7,745 nucleotides of DNA from a bacterium HR39 (lineage in GTDB: Bacteria; Pseudomonadota; Alphaproteobacteria; Geminicoccales; Geminicoccaceae). Shown here in pieces: positions 7,158 to 7,745 of this stretch. A program made the position numbers and the translations under genes. Every line of letters begins with the position of its first letter. Position 1 is the stretch's first letter. Under the pieces are notes generated by a model. It saw only the letters and a program-made list of their open reading frames with translations. It did no database searches and was not told the DNA's origin. The stretch is from the NCBI GenBank assembly GCA_002898955.1, contig BEIP01000049.1, positions 1 to 7,745 on the forward strand, written 5' to 3'.

Positions 7158-7320
7158 CGAAAAAACGCCCCGGAGACCACGGGGTCGCCGGGGCGAGGTC
7201 CCGGTCCCGCGAGGGGACCGGCGGTTCAGGGAGGCTTTCCGGGAAACTCGCCGTGCGGTGCCGGGCACCGGAGGGCGGGAACACCCGCGGGCTCGACCGC
7301 CCGCCGGTCCCGGTCCGCGC
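7158..7320 (-). ncRNA. Putative structured small RNA or attenuator leader (about 160 nt)
   Basis: The interval is bounded by a strong promoter (7327-7355) and a strong intrinsic terminator (7160-7195), both on the minus strand. It contains no ATG and shows no coding frame with this genome's bias. Perfect stems are visible, in transcript order: GCGGG/CCCGC with a 4-base loop (7288-7275), CGGTGC/GCACCG with a 3-base loop (7270-7256), a near-palindrome TTTCCCGGAAA (7246-7236), and CCGGTCCC/GGGACCGG with a 5-base loop (7221-7201). An 11-base long-range pairing, 7311-7301 with 7224-7214, would enclose the first three hairpins but competes with the fourth. I do not recognise it as 4.5S, 6S, tmRNA or a known riboswitch. 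It could be an independent small RNA from the phasin 3' region, or the regulated leader of the protease mRNA. The 5' end is inferred from the -10 position. Confidence 0.5.
7160..7195 (-). terminator. Rho-independent terminator
   Basis: In minus-strand order, CGCCCCGG (7195-7188) pairs with CCGGGGCG (7173-7166). Inside is a nested GACC/GGTC stem with a 4-base loop, separated by one mismatch. The stem is followed at once by six T residues (7165-7160). It works in the minus direction only; the plus side has no T-run. It ends transcripts coming from the phasin-like gene and from the promoter at 7327-7355, about 100 bases before the protease ATG. Confidence 0.88.
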
Positions 7321-7326
7321 ACGACC

Positions 7327-7355
7327 GATCTATGTCGCGATGCAATATGTGTCAA
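7327..7355 (-). promoter_or_regulatory. Strong sigma-70-type promoter reading toward the protease
   Basis: A perfect -35 TTGACA (7355-7350), an exact 17-base spacer and a -10 TAGATC (7332-7327, four of six) lie in a local AT-rich island within very GC-rich DNA. The -35 starts 18 bases after the phasin-like stop codon. Transcription would start near 7320. No convincing alternative promoter is seen between the terminator and the protease start. Confidence 0.65.
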
Positions 7356-7367
7356 GCCGCATGTTGC
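7342..7367. promoter_or_regulatory. Operator-like inverted repeat over the -35 box
   Basis: GCAATATG (7342-7349) and CATGTTGC (7360-7367) are inverted copies matching at 7 of 8 bases, with a 10-base spacer, and they span the TTGACA element. A smaller dyad, CCGCA-TGT-TGCGG (7357-7369), overlaps it. The position suits repression by a dimeric DNA-binding protein; no regulator gene is in the window. Confidence 0.35.
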
Positions 7368-7373
7368 GGTGCG

Positions 7374-7745
7374 TCATTCCGACGCCCGGCCGCGGCCGCC
7401 ACCGCCGGACGCCCCGCCCTGCGCGGATCCGCCCCCGCCACCCTGCGGCGCGCCGGCCGCCAGCAGCCGTTCCATCACCAGCTCCATGGCCTTCCGCTGC
7501 GCCTCGAGGCTGGCCTGCACCGTGACGTGCAGATGGTGGATCCAGGCGTCCATGGCCCGCTGGAAGACGCTCAACGCCGCGACCGGATCCGGCCGCTCGC
7601 CGCGGCTTGCGGTGCCGGCCTCGCGCATCAGCTCGCCGAGCTGCTCGGCGAAGGCCATCTGCCGGCGGGTGAGCTCGCCGAAGGTGTCGCCGGTGATGCG
7701 GCCGAGCTCGCCCAAAAGCTCCGCCTGACGGCGCAGCAGTTCCGT
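7374..7745 (-). CDS. Phasin-like helical protein, C-terminal part (5' end outside window)
   Basis: The minus-strand frame is open at the right edge and ends with TGA at 7376-7374, giving 123 visible residues. An in-frame TTG at 7715 is not needed as a start because the reading continues upstream as TELLRRQAELLGELG. The sequence is almost entirely amphipathic helix (ELLRRQAELLGEL, RRQMAFAEQLGELMREAG, then FQRAMDAWIHHLHVTVQASLEAQRKAMELVMERLLA) followed by a flexible Gly-rich tail of about 25 residues. Short helical proteins of this kind with Gln/Ala/Leu-rich repeats are typical of phasins, which coat polyhydroxyalkanoate granules in the cytoplasm. There is no catalytic motif to confirm this; a PHA synthase accessory subunit or another coiled-coil protein are alternatives. 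Its transcripts would end at the intrinsic terminator about 180 bases downstream. Confidence 0.55.
   Translation of the reverse strand, partial: TELLRRQAELLGELGRITGDTFGELTRRQMAFAEQLGELMREAGTASRGERPDPVAALSVFQRAMDAWIHHLHVTVQASLEAQRKAMELVMERLLAAGAPQGGGGGSAQGGASGGGGRGRASE

Noticed and set aside
7155..7355. 66-codon minus-strand frame in the protease leader
   Set aside because: It would start within the -35 box, upstream of the predicted transcript start, and run through the terminator. It is Arg-rich and not protein-like.

Overview
This is a very GC-rich chromosomal window. Coding third positions are almost all G or C: only about one of the first 60 codons of the aldolase gene ends in A or T. 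It most likely comes from a Gram-negative proteobacterium. An envelope OmpA-type peptidoglycan-binding protein, a serralysin-like RTX metalloprotease and a phasin-like protein together suggest an alphaproteobacterium of Rhodospirillales type, though a high-GC gammaproteobacterium cannot be excluded. The lineage is inferred from gene content and style only.

Layout from left to right. Positions 1-651 (+) hold the C-terminal part of an OmpA/MotB-type protein, cut by the left edge. It converges, with a 4-base gap, on a complete GTG-initiated carboxylesterase of the phospholipase/acyl-protein thioesterase family (656-1318, -). A 155-base divergent spacer leads into a tight two-gene unit: an HpcH/HpaI-type aldolase (1474-2259, +) and an NAD-dependent D-2-hydroxyacid dehydrogenase (2285-3265, +). 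Both have GTG starts and good Shine-Dalgarno sequences, and they probably act together on 2-oxo/2-hydroxy acids. Positions 3266-5117 are a 1.85-kb stretch between convergent genes with no credible gene. All reading frames are open there simply because it is extremely GC-rich and contains only three TpA dinucleotides.

Positions 5118-7058 (-) encode a 646-residue M10 (serralysin-type) zinc metalloprotease with two blocks of calcium-binding RTX nonapeptides, presumably exported by a type I secretion system that is not in the window. At the right edge (7374-7745, -) is the C-terminal part of a phasin-like helical protein.

The most interesting part is the 315-base spacer between the phasin-like gene and the protease. 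Just after the phasin stop, on the minus strand, lies a near-consensus sigma-70 promoter (TTGACA, 17-base spacer, TAGATC) with an inverted repeat over its -35 box. About 125-160 bases downstream is a textbook intrinsic terminator with a nested hairpin and six T residues. The intervening sequence has no ATG and folds into several perfect hairpins, two of which are mutually exclusive. This is either a free-standing small RNA of roughly 160 nt or a structured attenuator leader controlling the secreted protease. No other convincing protease promoter is visible.
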